Source: Pseudomonas sp. RIT288
GTDB taxonomy: Bacteria; Pseudomonadota; Gammaproteobacteria; Pseudomonadales; Pseudomonadaceae
Direction of reading: 5' to 3'
Assembly (NCBI RefSeq): GCF_000631985.1
Contig: NZ_JFYN01000008.1
Span: 62,001-126,000, forward strand
Length of the DNA: 64,000 nucleotides
The notes under the pieces were generated by a model. It had not been told where the DNA came from. It saw only the letters and a list, made by a program, of their open reading frames with translations, and made no database searches. The position numbers were made by a program, and so were the translations under genes. Shown piece after piece: positions 9,118-19,017 of the stretch. Each line of letters begins with the position of its first letter. The first letter of the stretch is position 1.

Positions 9118-10185
9118 ATGAAAAAGCTGTCGCCCATCCACAATGTCGAAACCGATCCACGCTGGGCTGCCGTCGTTGCGCGCGATCCACAGGCCGACGG
9201 GCAGTTTGTCTATGCGGTGAAAACCACCGGCATCTATTGCCGCCCCAGCAGTCTTTCGCGATTGCCCAAGCCGCAGAACGTCGAGTTTTTCGATAGCGCG
9301 GAAGCTGCCGAAGCTGCCGGGTATCGGCCGAGCAAACGTACAAGCAAGGATCAGACGGCCGTTGCCAGCCAGCACGCTGCGACCGTGGCAAACGCCTGTC
9401 GGCAGATCGAGTCTTGCGAAACTGCGCCCACGCTCAATGAACTCGCCGAATCCGCCGGCCTCAGTCCTTTCCATTTTCACCGCATATTCAAGGCCGCAAC
9501 CGGCCTGACGCCCAAGGGTTACGCGGCGGCGCAGCGCTCGCGCCGGGTGCGGGAACGGCTCGCGGATGGCGGCTCGGTGACCGATGCGCTGTACGACGCG
9601 GGCTTCAATTCCAACAGCCGTTTTTACGAGTCGGCCGACCAGGTGCTGGGGATGAAACCCGGTGACTACCGAGCTGCCGGTCGCAACAACGACATTCATT
9701 TTGCCGTTGGCCAATGCTCGCTCGGGGCGATTCTGGTGGCGCAAAGCGAACGCGGAGTGTGCGCGATTCTGATGGGTGACGATCCGCATCAACTGGTCTG
9801 CGACCTGCAGGATCAGTTCCGCAACGCAAACCTGATTGGTGCCGACGCCGGATTCGAGCAACTGATTGCCAAGGTGGTAGGTTTCATCGAAGCCCCGGCG
9901 CTGGGCCTGGATTTACCACTGGATGTGCGCGGTACCGCGTTTCAGGAACGGGTGTGGCAGGCACTGCGGGAAATCCCGGCGGGCCGCACCGCCAGTTACG
10001 CCGAAATCGCCCAACGCATTGGCGCACCGACCTCCATGCGCGCCGTGGCGCAGGCCTGCGGCGCCAACCGTCTGGCCGTGGCAATCCCTTGCCATCGCGT
10101 GGTGCGCAGCGATGGCAATCTCTCGGGGTATCGTTGGGGTGTGGAGCGCAAGCGCCAGTTGCTGGAGCGCGAAACCCAGCCTTAG
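9118..10185 (+). CDS. ada: Ada: methylation-response regulator / O6-alkylguanine-DNA methyltransferase, with degenerate zinc site
   Basis: 355 residues in Ada order: N-terminal Ada-Zn domain (1-80), AraC-type helix-turn-helix (85-190), and the methyltransferase domain (195-350). The O6-alkylguanine acceptor is intact (PCHRVVR, Cys325). The Ada-Zn domain keeps the methyl-accepting Cys41 (GIYCRPS), but the other three zinc ligands of E. coli Ada are replaced: Ser45, Ser72 and Thr75 in CRPSS and RPSKRTS. The codons are clearly AGT, AGC and ACA. O6-methylguanine repair should be normal; phosphotriester sensing, which needs zinc-activated Cys, should be altered or lost. Neighbour of alkB. Confidence 0.9.
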   Translation: MKKLSPIHNVETDPRWAAVVARDPQADGQFVYAVKTTGIYCRPSSLSRLPKPQNVEFFDSAEAAEAAGYRPSKRTSKDQTAVASQHAATVANACRQIESCETAPTLNELAESAGLSPFHFHRIFKAATGLTPKGYAAAQRSRRVRERLADGGSVTDALYDAGFNSNSRFYESADQVLGMKPGDYRAAGRNNDIHFAVGQCSLGAILVAQSERGVCAILMGDDPHQLVCDLQDQFRNANLIGADAGFEQLIAKVVGFIEAPALGLDLPLDVRGTAFQERVWQALREIPAGRTASYAEIAQRIGAPTSMRAVAQACGANRLAVAIPCHRVVRSDGNLSGYRWGVERKRQLLERETQP

Positions 10186-10263
10186 CGAATCTTGCCGGGA
10201 ATGCTCTCGGCTTGCCATTCGCTGAAACCAGCTCCACACCGGGTCGCAATGGTGCTTGCGCTG

Positions 10264-11247
10264 TCAGCGATTGACGTCGACCACAACCCTGCCGCGCAGC
10301 TGTCCGGCAAGCAGTTTCGGCGCCGCGTCGATGGCTTCGCTCAGCGCGATTTCATGGCTGATCAAGGGCAACAGGGCGAAGTCCAGATCCTTGGCCAGAC
10401 GCGTCCAGGCCTCAATCCGCCGCGCCTTGGGCTGGGTCACGCTGTTGATCCCGGCCAACGTCACGCCGCGTAGAATGAACGGCGCCACCGACGCCGGAAA
10501 ATCCATGCCCTGGGCCAGACCGCAGGCCGCCACCGTGCCTTCGGCGCGGGTGCTGGCACAGGCGTTGGCCAAGGTGTGACTGCCGACCGAATCGATCACT
10601 GCAGCCCAGCGTTCCTTGGCCAGCGGTTTGCCCGGTTCCGACAAGGTTGCGCGGTCGATGATCTCGCTGGCGCCCAGTTGCTTGAGGTACTCATGCTCGG
10701 ACACCCGGCCGGTGGACGCCACCACGCGATAACCGAGCTGGCTGAGCAAGGCGATGGCGAAACTGCCCACTCCGCCATTGGCCCCGGTCACCAGCACTTC
10801 GCCCTGATCCGGAGTCACGCCGTTACGCTCCAGCGCCAGAATGCACAGCATCGCCGTGTAGCCGGCGGTGCCAATGGCCATGGCTTGCGCCGCAGTGAAG
10901 GCTTTGGGCAACGGAATCAGCCAGTCGCCATTGAGCCGCGCCTTTTGCGCCAAACCGCCCCAGTGACTCTCGCCCACACCCCAGCCGTTGAGCAGCACCT
11001 GGTCACCGGCCTGGTAGTTGGGATGCGAACTGACTTCGACCGTGCCGGCCAGATCAATCCCCGGCACCATCGGAAACTTGCGCACCACCGGGCTGCTGCC
11101 GGTAATCGCCAGACCGTCCTTGAAGTTCAGTGTGCTGTAGGCGACCTTCACCGTCACGTCGCCTTCGGGTAGCTGCGCTTCGCTGATCTGCTGCAGGCTG
11201 GCGCGATATCCGCTGTCGTCTTTGTCGATCAAAATGCCGTTGAACAT
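10264..11247 (-). CDS. acuI: AcuI/YhdH-type acrylyl-CoA reductase or quinone oxidoreductase
   Basis: 327-residue zinc-independent medium-chain dehydrogenase. NADPH fold GANGGVGSFAIALLSQLGY near residue 155, no catalytic zinc ligands. The N-terminus (NFKDGLAITG, PGIDLAGTV) fits the YhdH/YhfP/AcuI group, which reduces acryloyl-CoA to propionyl-CoA; many members are annotated only as quinone reductases. The true substrate here is not visible. Convergent with ada and divergent from the Trp/Gly-rich protein gene. Confidence 0.85.
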   Translation of the reverse strand: MFNGILIDKDDSGYRASLQQISEAQLPEGDVTVKVAYSTLNFKDGLAITGSSPVVRKFPMVPGIDLAGTVEVSSHPNYQAGDQVLLNGWGVGESHWGGLAQKARLNGDWLIPLPKAFTAAQAMAIGTAGYTAMLCILALERNGVTPDQGEVLVTGANGGVGSFAIALLSQLGYRVVASTGRVSEHEYLKQLGASEIIDRATLSEPGKPLAKERWAAVIDSVGSHTLANACASTRAEGTVAACGLAQGMDFPASVAPFILRGVTLAGINSVTQPKARRIEAWTRLAKDLDFALLPLISHEIALSEAIDAAPKLLAGQLRGRVVVDVNR

Positions 11248-11435
11248 GGCTGCCTCTCAATCAATGGGTTCAAATCCTCGTGCCCTGAAATAACACAAAG
11301 CAACACATTGCCCCACTCGACTTTGCGCCAATGCGCAAATCCGCCCAGTAATTATGAAACGGGCGGCTATGCTTTTTCGACGGTCGAACTTTCGCTGCCA
11401 TCCTGCTGAAAGCGGCCCTGTCGATGGAGCTGACA

Positions 11436-13895
11436 ATGTCTTACCCGCGCTCGTTGCTTGCGATACTGATGCTGTGCCTGCTGACCGTTGGCCATGCCTG
11501 GGCAGCATCCACCCCGGGGACCAAAGCCACTGCGGCCGACACCGCCCCCAGCGCGCCGACGTGGCCGCAAGTGATCAGCAGCGGCAAGGCCAAACTGACC
11601 GTGTACCAGCCGCAACTCGACAGCTGGGATGGCTACACCCTCAATGCCCGGGCTGCCGTCGAAGCCACCGGCGCCGACGGCAAACCCACCTTCGGCATCG
11701 TCCAGTTCAGCGCACACACACTGGTCGACAAGGCCACGCGCTGGGTCGCGCTGGATCAATACAAAATCATCAAGGCCGATTTCCCTGCCGATGCCAGCCA
11801 GGCCGACGTCTGGCTCGGCGCGCTGCAGAAAGATGCCGAAAGTCGCAAGAAAACCATTCCCCTCGATCAACTCGAAGCCGCCGTCGGCGTGCTGTCGGCC
11901 GAGCAGAAAGCCGACAGCGCCCCACTGGAAAACACCCCGCCGACGATCATCAGTTCAGACGTCCCGGCCCTGCTCGTCTACATCGATGGCGACGCCGTGT
12001 ACCGTGCGGTCGATGGCACCGCGTTGCAGCGGGTGATCAACACCCGTCCGCTATTGCTCAAGGACGCCGAGGGCAAGCACTACCTGCACGTGTTCGATGG
12101 CTGGATGGCCGCTGACAGCCTCGGCGGCGAATACACCCGCCTGATCACTCCGCCGGCCGATCTGGAGAAGGCCAAACAGGCGGCGATTCAAAGCCGTCAA
12201 GTCGATCTGCTGACCGGGCAAAGTGATCCGAAAGACAAGGTCCCAAATCTGGCCAAACCGCCGCAGCCGAAAATCTTCATCGCCACCATGCCCACCGAAC
12301 TGATCGTCACCGACGGCGCAGCGCAGTGGCTGCCAATTCAAGGCACCAGCCTGCTTTACGTGAGCAACACCACCGGGCACATCTTCAAGGAAATCGGTGA
12401 CCAGAACAGTTACGTGCTGATCTCCGGCCGCTGGTTTCGCGCCGCCGACATGCGCGGGCCATGGACGTTTACCCCGGCGGACAAACTGCCGGCAGATTTC
12501 GCCAACATCCCCGACGACAGTCCGAAAGAGAACGTCAAGGCCTCGGTCGCCGGCACGCCACAGGCCAAGGAAGCCGCGATCGCGGCGACCATCCCGCAAA
12601 CCTCGGCGATCAAGAAAAGCGCAGTGAAAATGACCGCACCGCAGTTCGATGGCGAACCGCAGTTGAAGGCAATCAACAGCACGTCGCTGCAATACGTGGT
12701 CAACAGTGCCACCCCGATCATCCGGGTCGACAACGACAGTTGGTATGCGGTGGAAAACGGTATCTGGTTCAGCGCTACCTCGGTGAACGGGCCATGGGCC
12801 GTGGCCAGTTCGGTGCCGGCGGTGATCTATTCGATCCCGCCGAGTTCACCGATGCATTACCTCACCTACGTCAAAGTCTATGAATCCAGCGGCGACACCG
12901 TGGTGGTCGGCTACACCCCGGGTTATCAGGGGTCGAATCTGGATCCGGCCACCGGTGTGGTGGTCTACGGCACCGGTTATCCGTACACGCCGTGGGTCGG
13001 CAGCGTCTGGTACGGGCCGCCGGTGACCTATGGTTTCGGCGTCGCCATGCGCTACACGCCGTGGACTGGCTGGACCTTCGGTTTCGGCTTCGGCTGGAGC
13101 TGGGGCGGCAACACCGTGGCGATGGGCTGGGGCTGGGGCGCTTATCCATGGTGGGGCAATTATGGCTGGGGTTACGCCTGGGGGCCCCGCCTGTATCCGG
13201 CGCCACTGGCCTGGGGTGGCGCCGCTTATGGTTATCGCGGCGGTGCCGTGGCGTGGGGGGCCGGTGGTTGGGCTGGCACCACCGGCAACATTTATCGTCA
13301 GTGGGGCGATCGCGCGACGGTGAGTCGTTATGGCGCCGGATACAACGCCTGGACCGGCAATCGCTGGGCCGGTCAGGTCGGTTCTTCCTACAACTCGCGC
13401 ACCGGCATTGCGGCGGCAGGCCAGCGTGGTGCCGTACACAATGTCTACAACGGCAATTACGCGGCCGGGCGCAGCGGTGAGGTGGTCGGCCCAAACGGTG
13501 GCGCCATCGCCGGTGGACGGGTCACCGCGGGCAACGCTCGCAATGGCACCCAGGTCACCGCCAATCGTGGCGCGGTGTACAACCCCAACACCGACAAGAC
13601 CACGCAATACGCCGGCGTGAAAGGCCGCAACGGCGGCGCCGCCCGGGTCGGCGACAACGTCTATGCCGGGCGCGACGGCAACGTCTACAAGAAAACCGAC
13701 AACGGCTGGCAATCGATGGTCAAAGGCAGCCCGGCCCGCACGGCGCCGGTCAACAACAATGCGCAACTGCAGAACCTCAATCGCGAGTCTGCCGCGCGCA
13801 ACTTCGGAAACCAGCGCACCAACAACTTTCACAACTCCTCGCAAGTCATGAACCGTTCATTTGGCGGCGGTGGCGGCGGTTTTCATCGACGCTGA
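11436..13895 (+). CDS. Large exported Trp/Gly-rich protein of unknown function
   Basis: 819 residues from the ATG at 11436, which has GGAG seven bases upstream. Sec signal peptide LLAILMLCLLTVGHAWA at residues 6-22. Residues 25-380 are an ordinary soluble region with two related segments (TSLLYVSNTTGHIFKEIGDQ and TSLQYVVNSATPIIRVDNDS). Residues about 510-620 are very rich in Trp, Gly and Tyr (GWTFGFGFGWSWGG, GWGWGAYPWWGNYGWG). The last 200 residues carry short Gly/Asn repeats ending in a poly-Gly RR tail. I recall relatives annotated vaguely as carbohydrate-binding family V/XII, which I cannot confirm. Probably surface or periplasmic. Confidence 0.7.
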   Translation: MSYPRSLLAILMLCLLTVGHAWAASTPGTKATAADTAPSAPTWPQVISSGKAKLTVYQPQLDSWDGYTLNARAAVEATGADGKPTFGIVQFSAHTLVDKATRWVALDQYKIIKADFPADASQADVWLGALQKDAESRKKTIPLDQLEAAVGVLSAEQKADSAPLENTPPTIISSDVPALLVYIDGDAVYRAVDGTALQRVINTRPLLLKDAEGKHYLHVFDGWMAADSLGGEYTRLITPPADLEKAKQAAIQSRQVDLLTGQSDPKDKVPNLAKPPQPKIFIATMPTELIVTDGAAQWLPIQGTSLLYVSNTTGHIFKEIGDQNSYVLISGRWFRAADMRGPWTFTPADKLPADFANIPDDSPKENVKASVAGTPQAKEAAIAATIPQTSAIKKSAVKMTAPQFDGEPQLKAINSTSLQYVVNSATPIIRVDNDSWYAVENGIWFSATSVNGPWAVASSVPAVIYSIPPSSPMHYLTYVKVYESSGDTVVVGYTPGYQGSNLDPATGVVVYGTGYPYTPWVGSVWYGPPVTYGFGVAMRYTPWTGWTFGFGFGWSWGGNTVAMGWGWGAYPWWGNYGWGYAWGPRLYPAPLAWGGAAYGYRGGAVAWGAGGWAGTTGNIYRQWGDRATVSRYGAGYNAWTGNRWAGQVGSSYNSRTGIAAAGQRGAVHNVYNGNYAAGRSGEVVGPNGGAIAGGRVTAGNARNGTQVTANRGAVYNPNTDKTTQYAGVKGRNGGAARVGDNVYAGRDGNVYKKTDNGWQSMVKGSPARTAPVNNNAQLQNLNRESAARNFGNQRTNNFHNSSQVMNRSFGGGGGGFHRR

Positions 13896-14009
13896 CGGCG
13901 CACGACTGTCGGTGCGCGGAAAATTCGGGCTGGCCCCGAGTCCGGTTTTGCTGTTAAAAAACCGGCTCTGCCGTCCCTGCCCCGCTTCATCGTTCGGAGA
14001 AACGCTTCC

Positions 14010-15074
14010 ATGAGCCAATGGCCTGACACTCGCATTCTTGACCTGCTCGGCATCGAGTTACCGATCATCCAGGCCCCGATGGCCGGTGCCACGAACTCGT
14101 CCATGGTGATCGCCGTGTGCAACGCCGGCGGCTTGGGTTCGATGCCTGCGGCGATGCTGAGCATCGAGCAACTGCGCGAAGAGCTGAAGACCATTCGCGA
14201 GCACACCCGCAAACCGTTCAACGTCAATTTCTTCTGCCACCAGCCACCGGTCGCCGATGAACAGCGCGCGCAAGAATGGAAGAATCTGCTGGAGCCGTAC
14301 TACCGCGAACTGGGCGTCGATTTCGACGCACCGACACCGGTTTCCAACCGGGCGCCATTCGATGCCGCAGCGTGCGCCGTGCTCGAAGAGTTTCGTCCTG
14401 AAGTAGTGAGTTTTCACTTTGGCCTGCCGGAAAAATCCCTGCTGGATCGGGTCAAGGCCACGGGTGCGAAAATCCTCTCTTCTGCCACTACTGTCGATGA
14501 AGCGGTGTGGCTTGAACAACACGGTTGCGACGCGATCATCGCCATGGGTTACGAGGCGGGTGGTCATCGCGGGATGTTTCTCAGCGACGACCTGAGCAGT
14601 CAGGTCGGTACATTTGCCTTGGTGCCGCAGATCGTCGATGCGGTGAAGGTGCCGGTGATCGCTGCCGGCGCCATTGCCGATGCCCGCGGTGTGGCCGCAG
14701 CATTGGTGCTCGGTGCGTCAGCGGTGCAAGTCGGCACCGCGTATCTGTTTACCCCGGAAGCGAAAGTCAGCGCCGCGCATCACCAGGCGCTGCGCACCGC
14801 CAAGGAAAGCGAAACCGCGATTACCAACCTGTTCACCGGCCGCCCGGCCCGCGGCATTCTCAATCGGGTGATGCGCGAAGTCGGCCCGATGTCAGCGAAA
14901 GCCCCGGCCTTCCCGCTGGCCGGCGGGGCGCTGATGCCGTTGCGTGCCAAAAGTGAAGCGCAGTTCAGCAACCTCTGGGCCGGTCAGGCCTTCCCATTGG
15001 GTGAAGAAGTCAGCTGCGCCGAGTTGACCCGGCAACTGGCGGATGGCGCTATGGCAAAACTGCTCGGCCGCTGA
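14010..15074 (+). CDS. Nitronate monooxygenase (NAD(P)H-dependent flavin oxidoreductase family)
   Basis: 354-residue FMN-dependent TIM-barrel enzyme that oxidises alkyl nitronates such as propionate-3-nitronate, a detoxification role. Seen: PIIQAPMAGATNSSMVIAVCNAGGLG at the N-terminus (split motif), the FMN-phosphate segment IAAGAIADARGVAAALVLGA near residue 220, and the catalytic-His text MGYEAGGHRGM at about 179-189, typical of class I. Stands alone between the Trp/Gly-rich gene and modA. A hairpin follows its stop. Confidence 0.85.
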   Translation: MSQWPDTRILDLLGIELPIIQAPMAGATNSSMVIAVCNAGGLGSMPAAMLSIEQLREELKTIREHTRKPFNVNFFCHQPPVADEQRAQEWKNLLEPYYRELGVDFDAPTPVSNRAPFDAAACAVLEEFRPEVVSFHFGLPEKSLLDRVKATGAKILSSATTVDEAVWLEQHGCDAIIAMGYEAGGHRGMFLSDDLSSQVGTFALVPQIVDAVKVPVIAAGAIADARGVAAALVLGASAVQVGTAYLFTPEAKVSAAHHQALRTAKESETAITNLFTGRPARGILNRVMREVGPMSAKAPAFPLAGGALMPLRAKSEAQFSNLWAGQAFPLGEEVSCAELTRQLADGAMAKLLGR

Positions 15075-15081
15075 TCCGGCG

Positions 15082-15110
15082 CAGGGTGAGGCATGGCACA
15101 CCTCACCCTG
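15082..15110 (+). terminator. Candidate terminator after the nitronate monooxygenase gene
   Basis: Perfect 10-bp stem CAGGGTGAGG / CCTCACCCTG with a 9-base loop, followed only by TCTTC, so the T-tract is weak. It separates this gene from the mod operon. Confidence 0.5.
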
Positions 15111-15142
15111 TCTTCACCAGCACTTCCTGTTTAACGGCATTT

Positions 15143-15166
15143 CGCTATATATTTCGCTATATAGCG
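15143..15166. promoter_or_regulatory. ModE-type operator upstream of modA
   Basis: Perfect palindrome CGCTATATA-N6-TATATAGCG, matching the ModE consensus as I know it (ATCGCTATATA-N6-TATATAACGAT) including the 6-base spacer. It lies 77 bp before the modA start. Molybdate-bound ModE should repress modABC from here. No modE gene is in this window. Confidence 0.85.
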
Positions 15167-15206
15167 TTTCACCCTTCGCATCGGTGCAGTCCACCGCCAA
15201 CAATAA

Positions 15207-16010
<804 letters not shown>

Positions 16011-16691
16011 ATGTCGCTGACGAGTGCCGACTTCGCGGCGATCTGGCTGACCCTGAAACTGGCGTCCCTGACCACCGCTATCCTGCTGGTCGTCGGCACG
16101 CCGATTGCCCTGTGGTTGTCGCGCAGCCGTTCCTGGCTGCGCGGCCCCATCGGCGCAATCGTCGCCCTGCCCCTCGTGCTGCCGCCGACCGTGATCGGCT
16201 TCTATCTGTTGCTGGCGATGGGGCCCAACGGCTTTCTCGGCCACTTCACGCAATGGCTTGGCCTGGGCACGCTGACCTTCAGCTTTACCGGGCTGGTGAT
16301 CGGTTCGGTGATTTACTCCATGCCGTTTGTGGTGCAACCGTTGCAGAACGCGTTCTCGGCCATCGGCACCCGCCCACTGGAGGTGGCCGCAACCTTGCGC
16401 GCCAATCCCTGGGACACTTTTTTCAGCGTGATCCTGCCGTTGGCCCGCCCCGGCTTCGTGACGGCGGCGATCCTCGGTTTCGCGCATACCGTCGGTGAGT
16501 TCGGCGTGGTGCTGATGATCGGCGGCAACATTCCCGACAAGACCCGGGTGGTCTCGGTGCAGATCTACGACCATGTCGAGGCGATGGAATATGCCCAGGC
16601 CCATTGGCTGGCCGGGGCGATGCTGGTGTTTTCGTTTCTGGTGTTGCTGGTGCTCTACTCCAGCCGCAAAACCCGCGCGGGCTGGAGCTGA
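16011..16691 (+). CDS. modB: Molybdate ABC transporter permease
   Basis: 226 residues with five or six membrane segments. Carries the permease loop that contacts the ATPase ([20 protein letters not shown], residues about 124-143). Zero-base spacing from modA and 3 bases to modC show a tight operon with translational coupling. Confidence 0.96.
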   Translation: MSLTSADFAAIWLTLKLASLTTAILLVVGTPIALWLSRSRSWLRGPIGAIVALPLVLPPTVIGFYLLLAMGPNGFLGHFTQWLGLGTLTFSFTGLVIGSVIYSMPFVVQPLQNAFSAIGTRPLEVAATLRANPWDTFFSVILPLARPGFVTAAILGFAHTVGEFGVVLMIGGNIPDKTRVVSVQIYDHVEAMEYAQAHWLAGAMLVFSFLVLLVLYSSRKTRAGWS

Positions 16692-16694
16692 TCG

Positions 16695-17774
16695 ATGATT
16701 GATGCACGTCTGAAAATCACTTATCCGGGTTTCCGCCTGGATGTCGATCTGCAGTTGCCGGGGCGTGGCGTGACCGCGCTGTATGGCCATTCCGGATCGG
16801 GCAAAACCACTTGCCTGCGCTGTATCGCCGGGCTTGAGCGGGCTGAACAGGGCTTTATCAAAATCAACGACGAAGTCTGGCAGGACAGCGAACGGCGGAT
16901 CTTTGTCCCGCCGCACAAACGTGCGCTGGGTTATGTGTTTCAGGAAGCCAGTCTGTTCCCGCATCTGTCGGTGCTGGCCAACCTGCAGTTCGGCCTCAAG
17001 CGCATCACCAAGGCCCAGCGCCGGGTCGACATGGCGCAAGCCACCGAACTGCTGGGCATCGGCCATCTGCTGGAGCGCCATCCGCAGCACCTGTCCGGCG
17101 GCGAACGCCAGCGTGTCGGCATCGCCCGCGCGCTGTTGACCAGCCCGAAACTGCTGCTGATGGATGAGCCATTGGCTGCTCTCGACAGCCAGCGCAAAAA
17201 CGAAATCCTGCCGTACCTGCAACGTCTGCACGACGAACTGGACATCCCGGTGCTTTACGTCAGCCACGCGCAGGATGAGGTGGCCCGACTGGCCGATCAT
17301 CTGGTGTTGCTCAGCGACGGCAAGGCCCTGGCCAGTGGCCCGATTGGCGAGACTCTCGCCCGGCTGGACCTGCCAATGGCGTTGGGCGATGACGCCGGGG
17401 TGATCATCGAAGGCCAGGTCAGCGCCTACGATGCCGAGTACCAGTTGCTGAGTCTGCAATTGCCCGCCACCGCCATGAACATCCGTGTGACTCACGCGCC
17501 GATGGCAGTCGGTCAGGCCCTGCGCTGCAAGGTGCACGCCCGGGACATCAGCCTGGCTCTGCACAACAGCGAAGCCAGCAGCATCCTCAATCGCTTGCCG
17601 GTGACCGTGGTCAGCGAGCTGGCGGCGGACAATGCGGCGCATGTGCTGATTCGTCTGGATGCCGGCGGCACACCGCTGCTGGCGCGGATCACGCGATTTT
17701 CCCGGGATCAACTCGGCATCCACCCGGGCCAGCATTTGTGGGCGCAAATCAAGGCCGTCGCCGTGCTGGCCTGA
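16695..17774 (+). CDS. modC: Molybdate ABC transporter ATPase
   Basis: 359 residues: an ABC ATPase domain (Walker [10 protein letters not shown] at about 31-39, signature [15 protein letters not shown], Walker [13 protein letters not shown]) followed by a C-terminal Mop/TOBE-like molybdate-binding domain (residues about 290-355, HARDISLAL). The C-terminal domain is the family's regulatory part. Last gene of the operon. Confidence 0.96.
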   Translation: MIDARLKITYPGFRLDVDLQLPGRGVTALYGHSGSGKTTCLRCIAGLERAEQGFIKINDEVWQDSERRIFVPPHKRALGYVFQEASLFPHLSVLANLQFGLKRITKAQRRVDMAQATELLGIGHLLERHPQHLSGGERQRVGIARALLTSPKLLLMDEPLAALDSQRKNEILPYLQRLHDELDIPVLYVSHAQDEVARLADHLVLLSDGKALASGPIGETLARLDLPMALGDDAGVIIEGQVSAYDAEYQLLSLQLPATAMNIRVTHAPMAVGQALRCKVHARDISLALHNSEASSILNRLPVTVVSELAADNAAHVLIRLDAGGTPLLARITRFSRDQLGIHPGQHLWAQIKAVAVLA

Positions 17775-17843
17775 ATTGGTTGGCACGACGGCCACGGCGC
17801 GCGGTCAATCGCTGTAACAGCGCGATTCGCCAAGGACACCGCC

Positions 17844-18872
17844 ATGCCCGACACCGTAATAGCCGACGTCTTACCGCCCGACCTGCACTACGTCGACGAT
17901 ACCCAACCCGGCCTCACCCGTAAAAAACTGCGCGGCAAGTTCGCCTATTTCGATTCGGCCGGGCAGCGCATCACCGACCCCGATGAGATCAAACGGATCA
18001 ATTCACTGGCAGTGCCGCCGGCCTACACCGACGTGTGGATCTGCGCCGATCCGCGCGGCCATTTGCAGGCCACCGGGCGCGACGCCCGGGGCCGCAAGCA
18101 GTATCGCTATCACCCGCGCTGGCGCGAGGTGCGCGATGCCGACAAATACTCGCGCCTGCGTGAGTTCGGCCTGGCACTGCCGAAGTTGCGCAAACAGCTC
18201 GAAACCCTGCTGGACGCACCTGGCTTCAACCGCGACAAGGTCATGGCCACGGTCATCACGCTGCTCGACGCCACATTGATTCGTGTCGGCAACACCCAAT
18301 ACGCGCGAGACAACCGCTCCTATGGCCTGACCACCCTGCGCAGCCGGCATGTCGAGGTCAACGGCAGCGCGATTTTGTTCCAGTTTCGCGGCAAGAGCGG
18401 CATCGAACACCAGATCACCGTCAAGGATCGACGCCTGGCGCGCATCATCAAGCGCTGCCTGGAAATCCCCGGGCAGAATCTGTTTCAGTATCTGGACGAA
18501 AACGGTGAGCGGCACACCGTCAGTTCGCACGACGTCAACAGCTATCTGCAAACCCTCACCGGCGCCGATTTCACCGCCAAGGATTACCGCACCTGGGCCG
18601 GCAGCGCACTGGCCCTGGCGGTATTGCGCGAACTGCAATGGGAGTCGGAAGCCGAGGCGAAACGGCACGTGGTGGAGATGGTCAAGAGCGTGTCCAGACA
18701 GCTGGGCAACACCCCGGCGGTGTGCCGCAAGTGCTACATCCATCCGGCGGTGGTCGAGCGCTTCCTGCTCGGTGCGCTGGCTGAACTGCCTCGTCCGCGC
18801 GTGCGCAAGGGTTTGCGCTCCGAGGAGGTGGCGCTGGCGATGTTTCTCGAGCAAATGATGGACGCGCCTTGA
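17844..18872 (+). CDS. DNA topoisomerase IB, poxvirus-like
   Basis: 342 residues. Relaxes supercoils through a 3'-phosphotyrosine intermediate. N-terminal clamp domain (residues 20-100) and catalytic domain with Arg147 (TLIRVGN), Lys184 (RGKSG), Arg249 (DYRTWAGS) and the nucleophile Tyr298 (VCRKCYIHP). The set is complete, so the enzyme should be active. Short bacterial type IB enzymes like this are common in Pseudomonas and are not essential. Transcribed alone, 70 bp after modC. Confidence 0.92.
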   Translation: MPDTVIADVLPPDLHYVDDTQPGLTRKKLRGKFAYFDSAGQRITDPDEIKRINSLAVPPAYTDVWICADPRGHLQATGRDARGRKQYRYHPRWREVRDADKYSRLREFGLALPKLRKQLETLLDAPGFNRDKVMATVITLLDATLIRVGNTQYARDNRSYGLTTLRSRHVEVNGSAILFQFRGKSGIEHQITVKDRRLARIIKRCLEIPGQNLFQYLDENGERHTVSSHDVNSYLQTLTGADFTAKDYRTWAGSALALAVLRELQWESEAEAKRHVVEMVKSVSRQLGNTPAVCRKCYIHPAVVERFLLGALAELPRPRVRKGLRSEEVALAMFLEQMMDAP

Positions 18873-19017
18873 TCGCGGCGGATGGGTGATCTAGGCTAGC
18901 CACCTTTCCCCCTTCAGGACGACCGCAGACAGTGAACAATCAAGCCTTCTGAAAATGTAATCGCGATAAGCGCTGAATAGCGCCTGTCAGTCTTCACGAC
19001 ATTTTTCGGAGGTGCCG

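Noticed and set aside
12846-13844. 332-codon Ala/Gly/Val-rich frame antisense to the Trp/Gly-rich protein gene
   Set aside because: Low-complexity reflection of the Gly-rich repeats; no ribosome site or domain.
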